Source: a gamma proteobacterium HTCC2207 (GTDB lineage: Bacteria > Pseudomonadota > Gammaproteobacteria > Pseudomonadales > Porticoccaceae). From it: 64,000 bases of DNA. The position numbers and the translations under genes are program-made. Below are positions 48,919-57,947 of the stretch, piece by piece. Each line of letters opens with the position of its first letter. The stretch's first letter is position 1. The notes under the pieces were generated by a model. That model ran no database searches and was not told where the DNA came from. It was given only the letters and a program-made list of their open reading frames with translations. The stretch lies in the NCBI GenBank assembly GCA_905182275.1, contig CAJJAU010000057.1, positions 1 through 64,000 of the forward strand, written 5' to 3'.

Positions 48919-50187
48919 ATGGCTAGATTGTTGTATTCAGTGCTGTTTTATTGCCTATTGCCAGCGATAGGTTTGCGATTGCTGTGGCGCGGGCTAAAGT
49001 CCCCGAACTATTTTCGGCGATGGGCCGAACGGTTTGGTTTCTGTCGCATACATAATTCAGAGGCTCCGACTATTTGGCTACACGCAGTCTCTGTGGGCGA
49101 AACCCTCGCCGCGGTACCACTGGTTAGGGCATTGCAAGAAAAATACACCAACCATAAACTCTTTATTACCTGTATGACGCCAACAGGTTCAGACCGCGTG
49201 TTATCGATATTTGGTGATTCGGTTGAGCACAGCTATGCGCCTTACGATTTGCCGGATGCCGTAGCGAGATTTTTAAATCGGGTTGATCCGAAGCTATTGA
49301 TCATCATGGAAACAGAACTTTGGCCCAATACTATTGCTGCCTGTAAGCGACGAGGTATTCCGGTGATCGTGGCAAATGCTCGCTTATCTGAAAAATCTGC
49401 TCGAGGGTATCAGCGCATTAGCCCTATTGTGGCGCCCATGCTAAATAACCTGCACACCGTTGCCGCCCAGCATATCGATGACGCCCGACGTTTCCAGAGT
49501 CTAGGATTGCCGCAAAGTGGCTCAGTGGTGACGGGCAACATCAAGTTTGATCTACATCTTGATCAGGATTTACGTGCTAAGGCGAGCCAATTATTAGAGG
49601 ATTGGAGAGGTATAGGTAACAGACCAATACTACTAGCCGCGAGTACTCATAAGGGTGAAGATGAGTTGATTTTAGCAGCGTTCACAAAAATAAAAATGCA
49701 GGTGGACTCATTGCTTCTGGTATTAGTACCACGTCACCCTGAGCGCTTCAACCAGGTGGCGGAGCTCTGTCAAAAAACAGGATTTACCACGGTTAGACGC
49801 AGCAGTAATGTATCAACAGCGGGAGCGGACATATTGCTCGGGGATAGCATGGGCGAGCTAATGACTTTCTTTGGCGCCTGTGACTTAGCCTTTGTTGGCG
49901 GTAGTTTAGTGCCAACCGGCGGCCACAATGTGATTGAGCCAGCTGCCTGGGGTGTGCCGGTACTAACCGGCCCACACTTGTTCAATTTCTCTGAAGCATC
50001 AGAGTTGCTAATGGGTGGTGGCGGAATGTTGATTTGCCAAAATAGCGACGAGTTAGCCAGTCACTGCAGCCGCTTACTTCAAGATGAGAGTATCCGCCAG
50101 ACAATGAGCCTTGCCGCACGCCAGGTTGCAGAAGCTAACCGTGGCGCGTTGGATCGATTACTCGCAGTGATTGAGCCGATTATTTAG
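48919..50187 (+). CDS. waaA: 3-deoxy-D-manno-octulosonic acid (Kdo) transferase
   Basis: WaaA adds Kdo residues from CMP-Kdo to lipid IVA in LPS inner core synthesis, at the inner membrane. The 422-residue protein has one N-terminal hydrophobic segment, then H-A-V-S-V-G-E-T near residues 50-57 with the catalytic glutamate, M-E-T-E-L-W-P-N near 133-140, and G-G-S-L-V-P-T-G-G-H-N-V-I-E-P-A near 331-346. Length matches E. coli WaaA (425). It ends overlapping tolC by eight bases on the opposite strand. Confidence 0.97.
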   Translation: MARLLYSVLFYCLLPAIGLRLLWRGLKSPNYFRRWAERFGFCRIHNSEAPTIWLHAVSVGETLAAVPLVRALQEKYTNHKLFITCMTPTGSDRVLSIFGDSVEHSYAPYDLPDAVARFLNRVDPKLLIIMETELWPNTIAACKRRGIPVIVANARLSEKSARGYQRISPIVAPMLNNLHTVAAQHIDDARRFQSLGLPQSGSVVTGNIKFDLHLDQDLRAKASQLLEDWRGIGNRPILLAASTHKGEDELILAAFTKIKMQVDSLLLVLVPRHPERFNQVAELCQKTGFTTVRRSSNVSTAGADILLGDSMGELMTFFGACDLAFVGGSLVPTGGHNVIEPAAWGVPVLTGPHLFNFSEASELLMGGGGMLICQNSDELASHCSRLLQDESIRQTMSLAARQVAEANRGALDRLLAVIEPII

Positions 50188-51577
50188 CCACTGTTAGACT
50201 TGGATCTAACCAGGCATTCAGTTGGTAAATATCATCGGGCGACAACTGCCCGGCAACTTCCTTTAACTGCATCATCGCAAAAATATAGTCATAGCGAGCA
50301 TTCGCATAGTTTCGCTTTGCTTGGAATACTGAGCGTTGCGCGGCAAGCACATCAACGATGTTTCGTGTACCTACTTCGTACCCTGCTTGGGTAGCATTTC
50401 TAGCACTTTCAGCTGAAGTTATCGCCTGTTTGCGAGCCTTGACTCGTGCTGTGTTTGTGATGACTAATTGGTGCCTGGAGCGGGCTGTTTGAGCGGTATT
50501 TCGCTTGGCTACCTCGAAATTTTCACTCGCCGCAATAGAACGTTGTTTAGCTTGTCGTCGCCCTGAATTAATACCACTTGCCCAAATAGGCATACTTAAA
50601 GAAACACCAAAGCTATGCCCATCACTCAAGGATGATACGCCAGAGCTACTTTCAGTCGGCAGATAACTAGTCTGGGTTCCATCTGAATCGGTATCCGAAT
50701 AACGGGCGCTTGCTGTAATTTTGGGGTACAGCTGAGCAGTAGCAGCCTTCGCTTGGTTATAGGATGAATCTTTACCTAGTTCTGCGACTTTTAATTGGTA
50801 ATTATTGTTGAGGGAAAAACTTACCCAGTCTTGACTATCCAAAGGCTCAGGATTCACCGCCATGAATCCGTCTGTCAACCCTGACAGAGAGTCATGGTTT
50901 TGCCCCGTTAGTACTTGCAGAGCATCGAATGCAATATTGAGCGCACCCTGTGCTTCTAAGCTATTGACCAAGGCATCATCATAGATCGCTTGAGCTTCGT
51001 GCACGTCGGTAATTGGTAGTAAACCGACTTCAAAGCGCTCTTGGGTTTGCTCTAATTGCCGCTGAATAGCACGCTGTTCGGCCTTACGTGTTTCATTATT
51101 ATCAAAGGCACGCAACGCGTTGAGATAGGCACTGCTAACACGCAAAATCAAAGACTGCTGGTCAGAGGCAAACTGCGCGCTGGCACTTTCACTCAGTGCT
51201 TTACCACTTTGAAATTGGTACCAGGCGGGCATGTCAAAAATCGCTTGGGTAAGCGAAACACCATAGGATGTGGTATCAGTATCAGAGAAACTTTTACTTA
51301 AAAACGGGTCATCTTGTATAAATGAGTAGACCTGCGAGGATTCACTATTTCTTTCAGTCCGAGTAAAGTCCGCCGATGCTGATATAACCGGTAGCAGATA
51401 GGCGCGACTAATATTTTTAGTTTCGCGCCCTACTTGGAAATTAGCCCGTGCGGCACGCAACGTGGGGTCGCTCTGCAGCGCCAGTTCGTAAATATCTGTT
51501 AAGGAATCTGCCGCACTACCCTGCGATATAAAAGCAACACTACAGAGGGTTAAAAATCCTTGTTTTACCTTCAACAT
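50180..51577 (-). CDS. tolC: TolC-family outer membrane efflux channel
   Basis: The 465-residue protein has a signal peptide (to about residue 22, G-S-A-A-D), then the internally repeated OEP helical pattern. The first repeat has D-P-T-L-R-A-A-R-A-N near residue 36 and the second Q-A-G-Y-E-V-G-T-R-N-I-V-D-V-L near 405, both usual for TolC. It forms the trimeric outer-membrane duct for efflux pumps and type I secretion. An adaptor/RND block lies just beyond it and lacks its own channel gene, so TolC is the likely partner. Confidence 0.95.
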   Translation of the reverse strand: MLKVKQGFLTLCSVAFISQGSAADSLTDIYELALQSDPTLRAARANFQVGRETKNISRAYLLPVISASADFTRTERNSESSQVYSFIQDDPFLSKSFSDTDTTSYGVSLTQAIFDMPAWYQFQSGKALSESASAQFASDQQSLILRVSSAYLNALRAFDNNETRKAEQRAIQRQLEQTQERFEVGLLPITDVHEAQAIYDDALVNSLEAQGALNIAFDALQVLTGQNHDSLSGLTDGFMAVNPEPLDSQDWVSFSLNNNYQLKVAELGKDSSYNQAKAATAQLYPKITASARYSDTDSDGTQTSYLPTESSSGVSSLSDGHSFGVSLSMPIWASGINSGRRQAKQRSIAASENFEVAKRNTAQTARSRHQLVITNTARVKARKQAITSAESARNATQAGYEVGTRNIVDVLAAQRSVFQAKRNYANARYDYIFAMMQLKEVAGQLSPDDIYQLNAWLDPSLTVAK

Positions 51578-51837
51578 ACAAACTCCGTTATTAATTTTAT
51601 TGTGGCCCCGCTATACGAGCATTTTAGCAGACTTGCCTTGGGTGTTGTGAGTAGCAATTTTCTTTAACTTAGACGCTGTCACCAGTAGTTATAGATTCAC
51701 CAGAATATCAAAAAAGACATCCAGCACAAGCCAACGTTTTTAAACCGAATTGGTTGACTGCACAGTTAACCAGTTGGGCTTGTGGTTATTATTTTAACGC
51801 CCTACTAAACTCTGTTTGTACGCACAAACCGCTCAAA
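51578..51837. other. Region upstream of tolC
   Basis: No gene is seen. The tolC promoter must lie here on the minus strand. A loose inverted repeat (GTTGACTGCACAGTTAAC near 51751-51768) is visible, but no clear hexamer pair. Confidence 0.4.
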
Positions 51838-51903
51838 ATAGCCAAAAAGCATCAATTTAATCAGTCGGACGTTCGCCTTGAGTCGCAGAACACCGTATTT
51901 CAA
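51838..51903 (+). repeat. Left copy of nudF-derived direct repeat flanking the efflux block
   Basis: This 66-base stretch pairs with 56821-56886, in the same orientation, at about 82% identity by hand count. The two copies bracket the TetR/adaptor/RND genes. It is not a perfect target-site duplication; it is better read as homologous gene ends at a recombination junction. Confidence 0.8.
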
Positions 51904-51942
51904 ATTTTTTAGATTGAATCGCCTCACTTTCATTCCACTTAA
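51838..51942 (+). pseudogene. Divergent partial copy of nudF, 5' end
   Basis: The 66 bases at 51838-51903 match the first 66 bases of nudF (56821-56886) at 54 positions by hand count, and the match continues less clearly to about 51942 after a two-base deletion. The read-out is (I)-A-K-K-H-Q-F-N-Q-S-D-V-R-L-E-S then a frameshift and stop. The start codon has become ATA. Eight of the twelve differences lie at third codon positions, so the two copies diverged while coding. It is a dead nudF fragment next to tolC, where nudF lies in relatives. Confidence 0.85.
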
Positions 51943-51955
51943 GGGTCACCAACGG

Positions 51956-52558
51956 CTATGAAAAATCTAGGCTTTTAACAAAACTTCCAAGCATTTTCTC
52001 GAGATTCTCTTTTACTGTAGAGGATGCCTTAACAAAAGCAGTCTGTGCTGATGTGTCTCCTCGTTGATTTATCCGAATAATAGCCAGTAGTCCATGTACG
52101 TATGCAAGCATTGAGATGCCATTAAGTTGCAATGAATCTGCATTGCCTTGGTGCAAATGCTGCAATCTTTTTAAAAGCATTCCAAAGGCCTTGTCAGCGG
52201 CTGCTAATAGCTCAGGGAAATCAGTTTTTTTCATTGGATAGTTAAACATCAGATCTATTATATGTTCGTTGGCTAATCCAAATTCAATATAGGTCACACC
52301 GCATTTTACGAGATCATCCGTTCTGTTGTCGGTGGTTTTATTCTTGTTCATTTCTGAGGAAAACTTTTCAAAGCCGAGTGTGGCAACCTCTGCCAGCATA
52401 TGTTCTTTTGAATCAAAGTGCCGGTAGGGCGCGGTTTGAGAAACCTTTGCGATTTTCGCTATCTTCCTAAGACTAATGCTCTCGATTCCATTGGATGAGA
52501 TCCAATCATAGGCGCAAAAAATTAGTTGCTCTCTTAAATTGCCATGATGATATTGCAT
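51956..52558 (-). CDS. TetR-family repressor of the RND block
   Basis: The 200-residue protein has an N-terminal TetR helix-turn-helix (I-S-L-R-K-I-A-K-I-A-K-V-S near residues 23-35, then A-P-Y-R-H-F-D-S-K near 43-51), followed by a helical ligand-binding domain. It diverges from the adaptor gene across 89 bases which hold two related inverted sites and a promoter, so it very likely represses the pump operon and itself. The inducer is unknown. Confidence 0.9.
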   Translation of the reverse strand: MQYHHGNLREQLIFCAYDWISSNGIESISLRKIAKIAKVSQTAPYRHFDSKEHMLAEVATLGFEKFSSEMNKNKTTDNRTDDLVKCGVTYIEFGLANEHIIDLMFNYPMKKTDFPELLAAADKAFGMLLKRLQHLHQGNADSLQLNGISMLAYVHGLLAIIRINQRGDTSAQTAFVKASSTVKENLEKMLGSFVKSLDFS

Positions 52559-52581
52559 TGTGCCACCAATTCATTTTCAAG

Positions 52582-52608
52582 TTGACAGTGTAAACTTTAG
52601 ACTATAAT
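52582..52608 (+). promoter_or_regulatory. Promoter of the RND pump operon
   Basis: Perfect consensus hexamers TTGACA (52582-52587) and TATAAT (52603-52608) lie 15 bases apart, shorter than the ideal 17. Short spacing is seen in promoters that need help or distortion, but a repressed promoter is equally likely. It lies 40 bases before the adaptor ATG. Confidence 0.6.
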
Positions 52609-52632
52609 GTGCTCAGTGTAAACATTATACAC
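52587..52632. promoter_or_regulatory. Two TetR operator-like sites
   Basis: AGTGTAAAC occurs twice (52587-52595 and 52615-52623), 28 bases apart. Each starts an imperfect palindrome: AGTGTA-N5-TAGACT at 52587-52603 and GTGTA-N7-TACAC at 52616-52632. The first covers the spacer between the -35 and -10 boxes, the second lies just after the -10 box; binding there would block transcription. Confidence 0.55.
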
Positions 52633-52647
52633 AGATGTGTGGCCCCT

Positions 52648-53628
52648 ATGAAAAAAGTATTAACAATATCGCTTCTATTCCTCACAGCCTCTGTTATAGC
52701 AGAGAAATATGTTGATTTACACGAAGTGACTATAGTCGAAGAATATGGCGTCGATAAAATGCTGCCGGCTAAAGTCGTCCCGAAAAGACAATCTATCTTA
52801 GGATTTGAGGTGCCGGGTAAAGTTAAAATCATCAAAGTAGATATTGGCGATAAGGTTGTCAAAGGTGACTTATTGGCGGAATTAGAAGATTCGGAGGCCT
52901 TGGCACGTTTAAACGAAGCTAAAGCTAATTTATCTATGGCCAAAAACATTTTTGAGCGCTCTCAAGTATTAGATCAAGCCGATTATGTGTCAGAGCAGAG
53001 ACTGGAGAATGAAGAGTTTAGATTTTTAATTGCCAAGGCTCAGTATGAAGGCGCGGTCACTAAATTCCAGCAAACAAAAATCCTTGCGCCCTATGACGGC
53101 ATTATTCAACGTCGCCTGTTAGATGAAGGATCAATTGTTAATCCCAGCGTTCCAGTCTTGGAAATTTTAGACTCTATCTATGTTGAAGCAAGGGTTTCCT
53201 TGCCAAAATCAATTATTAAAAGCGTTAACCTGGGCCAAAAATATCCCTTTATCATTGGTGATGAAAGCTTTGATGCAACCTTAATGAGATTGGCGCCTAT
53301 GTCATCTAGAGGATCCAACAATCGTTTAGGGATATTTGCATTTGATGCCTTTTTTAATCCAGGTGAAACAGCCAGGCTCGTTTTAAACATAAAAGAGGCC
53401 AAGCGCGGAACTTGGGTTCCGCTGAATGCTTTATCTCAAGCAGAGCAGGGCCTTTGGACTGTATTCACAGTCTCCAGTGATAACAGCGCGCAAAAAGATT
53501 ATGTCGAGCTAATCCATATTGAAAAGACCATGGCCTATGTGTCTGGGACTTTAAAAACCGGTGATAAGGTTATTGTTGGCGGTGCATCGAAAGTTGCAGA
53601 AGGCCAAGCTGTGAGAGACAGTCAATGA
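52648..53628 (+). CDS. RND efflux periplasmic adaptor (membrane fusion protein)
   Basis: The 326-residue protein has a signal peptide (K-K-V-L-T-I-S-L-L-F-L then V-I-A), a lipoyl-type domain split around a short helical hairpin (residues about 45-170, with D-I-G-D-K-V-V-K-G near 68), and beta-barrel and membrane-proximal domains. It bridges the RND pump to TolC. The ATG at 52648 starts the signal peptide directly; an in-frame ATG 39 bases earlier falls on the -10 box. The hairpin is short, as in smaller adaptors. It overlaps the pump gene by four bases. Confidence 0.9.
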   Translation: MKKVLTISLLFLTASVIAEKYVDLHEVTIVEEYGVDKMLPAKVVPKRQSILGFEVPGKVKIIKVDIGDKVVKGDLLAELEDSEALARLNEAKANLSMAKNIFERSQVLDQADYVSEQRLENEEFRFLIAKAQYEGAVTKFQQTKILAPYDGIIQRRLLDEGSIVNPSVPVLEILDSIYVEARVSLPKSIIKSVNLGQKYPFIIGDESFDATLMRLAPMSSRGSNNRLGIFAFDAFFNPGETARLVLNIKEAKRGTWVPLNALSQAEQGLWTVFTVSSDNSAQKDYVELIHIEKTMAYVSGTLKTGDKVIVGGASKVAEGQAVRDSQ

Positions 53629-56600
53629 GAAAAATTGTTGACCTCTATTTAGATAGGCCTAGAATTTTTCTTCTTGCAATGCTGTTCATTATTGCGGGTG
53701 GCTTATTGTCCTATGATTCACTGCCTCGGCAGGAGAATCCTCAACTAGCAGAGCGTTGGGCCAATATTACAGCGGTTTTACCGGGCGCCACACCACAAAG
53801 AGTGGAGACTCAAATAGCGGATGTTCTAGAAACGCAACTTCGAGAAATTGACGAAATTAAAATCATAGACTCTACCTCTTTGTCTGGCGTTGTGAGAGTC
53901 GGATTAGAACTCAAAGAAATTATTGGTAAAGGTGAAACCGATGAAGTTTGGGCGAAAGTTCAGGAGACGTTAAGCCAGAGTGCTGCGTTAGTTCCACCGG
54001 GAACTAACATCAGTTTTAACCATAGCGGGCCACCAACAACAGTCCTATTTGCTCTGCAGTGGCGAGGGGATGGTGAACCCCAGATGGTCATTTTATCTAG
54101 GTTAGCTAACCAGTTTAAAAGAAAATTAGCTAATATTACGAATTCAAAGCAAGCCTTAGTTTACGGTGATACCAAAGAAGAAATTTTTGTAGGAGCTGAT
54201 TTAGACTTACTGACCGATGCTGGAATGAATATCCAGTCTATCGCCATTGCAATAGACCGATATGACAGTAAGAGAGCGATTGGTAATATTGTTGGGCAAG
54301 ACGCTGAGTTTCGAATAAAAGCGCACGACAATATTTCATTAATCAACGATTTAAAGAAATTACCGTTAAAAATATCGGATGATTATCAAGCTATTAGACT
54401 TGAGGATGTGGCAACGGTAGAAAAATTGCCGGTCGATCCTCCTATTGAGATCGTAAGCTACAATGGAATACCGTCAGTATTTGTTGAAGTACGAGGAAAA
54501 TTCGCTCAAAGAACAGATCTGTATTCCAAAGCAGTGCTGCGCGTTGCTGATATATTTAAAGAGGGTCTGCCTGACGAAATCGGCTTAGAGGTCATCTTTA
54601 ATGAATCTGATTTTGTTGAAGAAAAGTTCTCTTTTTTGATGCAAAGCATCCTGCTGGCCACTTTTATTGTCTTATTCTTAAGTTATTTACTTCTCGGTCC
54701 TCGTTCTGCTGTCATTGTCAGTGCCGTCGTTCCCTTGACTATTTTATTGGTCCTTATTGGATGTACTATTTTACAGGTTCCGCTGCATCAAACATCCGTG
54801 ACTGGCATTATTTTGTCCTTGGGTCTGTTAATCGATAATTCAATCATCGTTGTTGAAGACTATAGGTACCGTAAATCTCAGAAGTTAGTCAATAGAGAGG
54901 CTATTTACGCCTCGATTAAGCATCTCTCGTTACCACTGCTAGCGGCTACGGTAACAACCGGATTAGCCTTTATGCCAATGGCCGCGGGTAAGGGCGCGAG
55001 CCCTGAATTTGTTGGTGATATGGCGATCACCATTATATTAGCGGTATCTTCCTCGTTATTTTTAGCACTGACAGTGGTTCCTGTACTGTTAAAAACGATG
55101 GAAGACTCAAATTTTTTGAATTTAAATAAATCTAAAAATATTGGGTTTAGCCACCAAGGGTTACGGACACGCTACAGAGCCTTTTTAGCGTGGGCTTTAT
55201 TTAAGCCGGGCCGCGCGCTGGTGTTATCTTTAATTCTTCCAATACTAGGTTTTGTTTCTTTTGGCTTTTTAGATACAGATTTTTTCCCAAATCAAGGGAA
55301 GACTATGTTCAAGGTAGAGGTAGAGCTTGACGCTAATGCCTCTATCTATGCCACTAATAAGAGAGTGATTAGTATTCGAGATCAAGTCTTGCTAGAGGAT
55401 TATGTTACTCGTGATATGTGGTGGGTTGGACGACGTCTACCCAGGCTATTATATAACATCATCGGCGGGCCGTCGGGCGAGGGTTCAGATAACCTTGCAA
55501 CAGGTGTATTCTTTACCTCTTCTTACAGCCAAATGGATTCAAGTCTGGCTAATTTGGCCAAGCGTTTGGAAAAAGATCATGCTGATGTGAGGGTAAGAGT
55601 CAGCAAGTTTACCAATGGACCTCCGGTTGAATTTCCAGTGAACATTGCTATTTTTGGTGACGACAATCAGGTTTTAAAATCATTGGGAGAAGAGCTTAAA
55701 TCGATTTTGGCTAAATCTCCGCAAGTCAGTGATGTACTGGCAGATCAGTCTGCTAGTGTCACTGGATTAGAAATTAATCTAGATGAAGTCAATCTGGCCT
55801 TTTCATCTAAATCATCACAGGAGATTATCGATCAGATTTCAGCATCGACAAGAGGCATTTATGTCGGCTCTATGCTCGATGGAAATAAAGAAGTTCCTAT
55901 CCGTATCAAAAATAAAAATCGTGAAGCATCGGAAGTTAACCAGACAGCATTTTTAGCTATAAATAGTGCAGAGGGATTTGATTATGTGGAGAGTTTTTCT
56001 GATATTTCATATACCAGTGAAATTAACCAAATCAATCGATATCAAGGAACTAGAAATAACGCGGTGAAAGCAGCCGTTTATCCCGGCACGTTAGCATCCA
56101 CAGTGTTAAATGATGTCGCAGATGAGTTAAAAGCATTCGAAGATTCTTTACCCGTGGGCTATAGCATTGCCCAATTCGGCGACGCCGAGGAAAGAGCAGA
56201 ATCGTTCGGACAACTATTTAGTACCTTTTTCTTGTTTTTAGGCTTAATTGTGATGACCTTGGTCATGATATTAAATAGTTTTCGCCAAGCGAGTATTATT
56301 TTACTCGTTGGTACCCTTTGTATTGGTCTTGGCTTTTTAGGAATGTTTGTCGGGTTCCAAAACTTTGGTTTTATTGGCTTAGTCGGTATTGTTGGTCTAG
56401 CTGGGTTAGCGATTAATGATTCCATCGTGGTTCTGTCCCATCTCAATGAAGATGCTGGAACAGGCCAGGTTTCAAAAGATACATTGATTGAAACGACTGT
56501 TAGATCGACTCGCCATATTCTGACGACATCGCTGACAACAATGGGTGGCCTATTGCCGCTGTTATTTGATAAGTTTTTTGAAACCTTAGCTTGGGCTATG

Positions 56601-56684
56601 TGTTTTGGCGTCATGGGATCTGCGTTGCTGGCCTTGTTGTTAATTCCTTCTATGTTCTGTTTTTTGGGCAAGGTTAGTGATTAA
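53625..56684 (+). CDS. RND efflux transporter permease
   Basis: The 1019-residue protein has the RND layout: one membrane segment at residues 12-29, a large periplasmic loop, a six-helix bundle (about 335-490), a second segment near 530-548, a second loop and final helices (about 862-1015). The proton relay departs from AcrB: in TM4 the D-D pair is D404-N405 (L-I-D-N-S-I), and in TM10 the AcrB lysine position reads I930 with D932 near (A-I-N-D-S-I). That combination occurs in other RND branches. Substrates are unknown. It pairs with the adaptor and likely TolC. Confidence 0.92.
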   Translation: MRKIVDLYLDRPRIFLLAMLFIIAGGLLSYDSLPRQENPQLAERWANITAVLPGATPQRVETQIADVLETQLREIDEIKIIDSTSLSGVVRVGLELKEIIGKGETDEVWAKVQETLSQSAALVPPGTNISFNHSGPPTTVLFALQWRGDGEPQMVILSRLANQFKRKLANITNSKQALVYGDTKEEIFVGADLDLLTDAGMNIQSIAIAIDRYDSKRAIGNIVGQDAEFRIKAHDNISLINDLKKLPLKISDDYQAIRLEDVATVEKLPVDPPIEIVSYNGIPSVFVEVRGKFAQRTDLYSKAVLRVADIFKEGLPDEIGLEVIFNESDFVEEKFSFLMQSILLATFIVLFLSYLLLGPRSAVIVSAVVPLTILLVLIGCTILQVPLHQTSVTGIILSLGLLIDNSIIVVEDYRYRKSQKLVNREAIYASIKHLSLPLLAATVTTGLAFMPMAAGKGASPEFVGDMAITIILAVSSSLFLALTVVPVLLKTMEDSNFLNLNKSKNIGFSHQGLRTRYRAFLAWALFKPGRALVLSLILPILGFVSFGFLDTDFFPNQGKTMFKVEVELDANASIYATNKRVISIRDQVLLEDYVTRDMWWVGRRLPRLLYNIIGGPSGEGSDNLATGVFFTSSYSQMDSSLANLAKRLEKDHADVRVRVSKFTNGPPVEFPVNIAIFGDDNQVLKSLGEELKSILAKSPQVSDVLADQSASVTGLEINLDEVNLAFSSKSSQEIIDQISASTRGIYVGSMLDGNKEVPIRIKNKNREASEVNQTAFLAINSAEGFDYVESFSDISYTSEINQINRYQGTRNNAVKAAVYPGTLASTVLNDVADELKAFEDSLPVGYSIAQFGDAEERAESFGQLFSTFFLFLGLIVMTLVMILNSFRQASIILLVGTLCIGLGFLGMFVGFQNFGFIGLVGIVGLAGLAINDSIVVLSHLNEDAGTGQVSKDTLIETTVRSTRHILTTSLTTMGGLLPLLFDKFFETLAWAMCFGVMGSALLALLLIPSMFCFLGKVSD

Positions 56685-56820
56685 ATTGTCCTTATAACGC
56701 GGTAAAATTTAATCAGTCACCGATATTACTATCCATCACGTTAACAACTGTTTAACGCTAGGTTTAATCAATCTAGAACAATCAGCCGTACACATTATTA
56801 CTTTTAATGAGAGTGTTTCA

Positions 56821-56886
56821 ATGGCCAAAAAACATCAATTTAACCAGTCTGACGTTCGTATTGAATCCAAGGACACTATATTTCAA
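56821..56886 (+). repeat. Right copy of the nudF-derived direct repeat
   Basis: These are the first 66 bases of intact nudF; the damaged copy is at 51838-51903 in the same orientation. Confidence 0.8.
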
Positions 56887-57423
56887 GGCTTCTTTAAAGT
56901 GAGCCGCTTTACTCTCAGCCACCGCCTTTTTGGCGGCGGTTGGAGTAGGCCAATAAAACGTGAAATATTTCAGCGCGGCTCAGCCGTAGGGGTTTTACTT
57001 TATGATCCCATCAACCAATTGGTCGGTTTAGTTGAGCAGTTTCGGGTTGGTGCTCTCGATGATAATCAGGGCCCTTGGCAATATGAGGTGGTGGCCGGGA
57101 TGATAGAGCCAGGTGAAACACCTATTGATGTCGCTCACCGAGAATTACAGGAAGAAGCTGGATTGGCAGTAGAAAAGCTAATTCCCATATGTAATTATCT
57201 GGTCAGTGCCGGGGGTACTGACGAAAAAATGCATATGTTTTGTGGCTTAGTAAATTTGCAAGATAAGCAGGGTGTGTTTGGTTTAGAGGCTGAGAATGAA
57301 GATATTTTGCTGCATGTCTGGCCCTATCATGAGGCTCAGCAGGCCTTAGCTGACGGAACATTAAACAGTGCTGCGGTCACTATTTCTTTGCAATGGTTAG
57401 AACTCCATCACAATAATTTGTGA
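56821..57423 (+). CDS. nudF: ADP-ribose pyrophosphatase
   Basis: NudF hydrolyses ADP-ribose and related sugars. The 200-residue Nudix protein has G-M-I-E-P-G-E near residues 97-103 and R-E-L-Q-E-E-A-G-L near 111-119 as the Nudix box. It heads the nudF-yqiB-cpdA-yqiA-parE run, which in E. coli and Pseudomonas lies beside tolC; here the RND block separates them, with a second damaged copy of its 5' end next to tolC. It is intact. Confidence 0.95.
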   Translation: MAKKHQFNQSDVRIESKDTIFQGFFKVSRFTLSHRLFGGGWSRPIKREIFQRGSAVGVLLYDPINQLVGLVEQFRVGALDDNQGPWQYEVVAGMIEPGETPIDVAHRELQEEAGLAVEKLIPICNYLVSAGGTDEKMHMFCGLVNLQDKQGVFGLEAENEDILLHVWPYHEAQQALADGTLNSAAVTISLQWLELHHNNL

Positions 57424-57501
57424 GACAGAAGCCTATGATAGAGCTAAAATATAAGTTATGAGAGTCATTATGAAAGTGATTTTGGAGCGAAGGTAAAAAT
57501 T

Positions 57502-57942
57502 TTGGCATTATTTGAAATGGGTAAGCAGCAACTAGATTTGGCACGGTTACATGACGAATGTGAGCACAATTACCGTCGTCTGCTAAAAGTACCATTAAAT
57601 GCCATGCTGTTGGGTGCTTCTGCGCAGTTGAGGTCAAGCCAGATGCCTAATGTTGGTTTGCGCATAGAGGTCACAGAAGTCACTAAATATACCAGTACGC
57701 TCACCATTACTGCTGACCGAGCAGGCCCCGATTGGGTGCCGCAAATAGAGATAAAAGCACGCGCCTACCGTGACGCAAAGATGCTCGAAGTCATCGAGTG
57801 GTGTACCGATAGAACAATTCCATGGGCGCTTGCCGAGCAAAAGCCTAATCAAGCCAGAGATGAAAAGTGGCAGTGGAATATCTTTCTCAGTGAGTTGTTG
57901 ATTTATGGCTTGCGGCATGGCGTCGCCATCACTGAGGCCTGA
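57502..57942 (+). CDS. yqiB: DUF1249 protein YqiB
   Basis: The 146-residue protein has the DUF1249 pattern: L-x-x-L-H-x-x-C-E-x-N-Y-x-R-L near residues 15-27, then A-R-A-Y-R-D-A-K near 85 and a C-terminal W-x-W-N-I-F-L. Function is unknown. The likely start is TTG 57502, about eight bases after AAGG; an ATG five codons later is the alternative. cpdA follows after five bases. Confidence 0.9.
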   Translation: MALFEMGKQQLDLARLHDECEHNYRRLLKVPLNAMLLGASAQLRSSQMPNVGLRIEVTEVTKYTSTLTITADRAGPDWVPQIEIKARAYRDAKMLEVIEWCTDRTIPWALAEQKPNQARDEKWQWNIFLSELLIYGLRHGVAITEA

Positions 57943-57947
57943 TCTGC

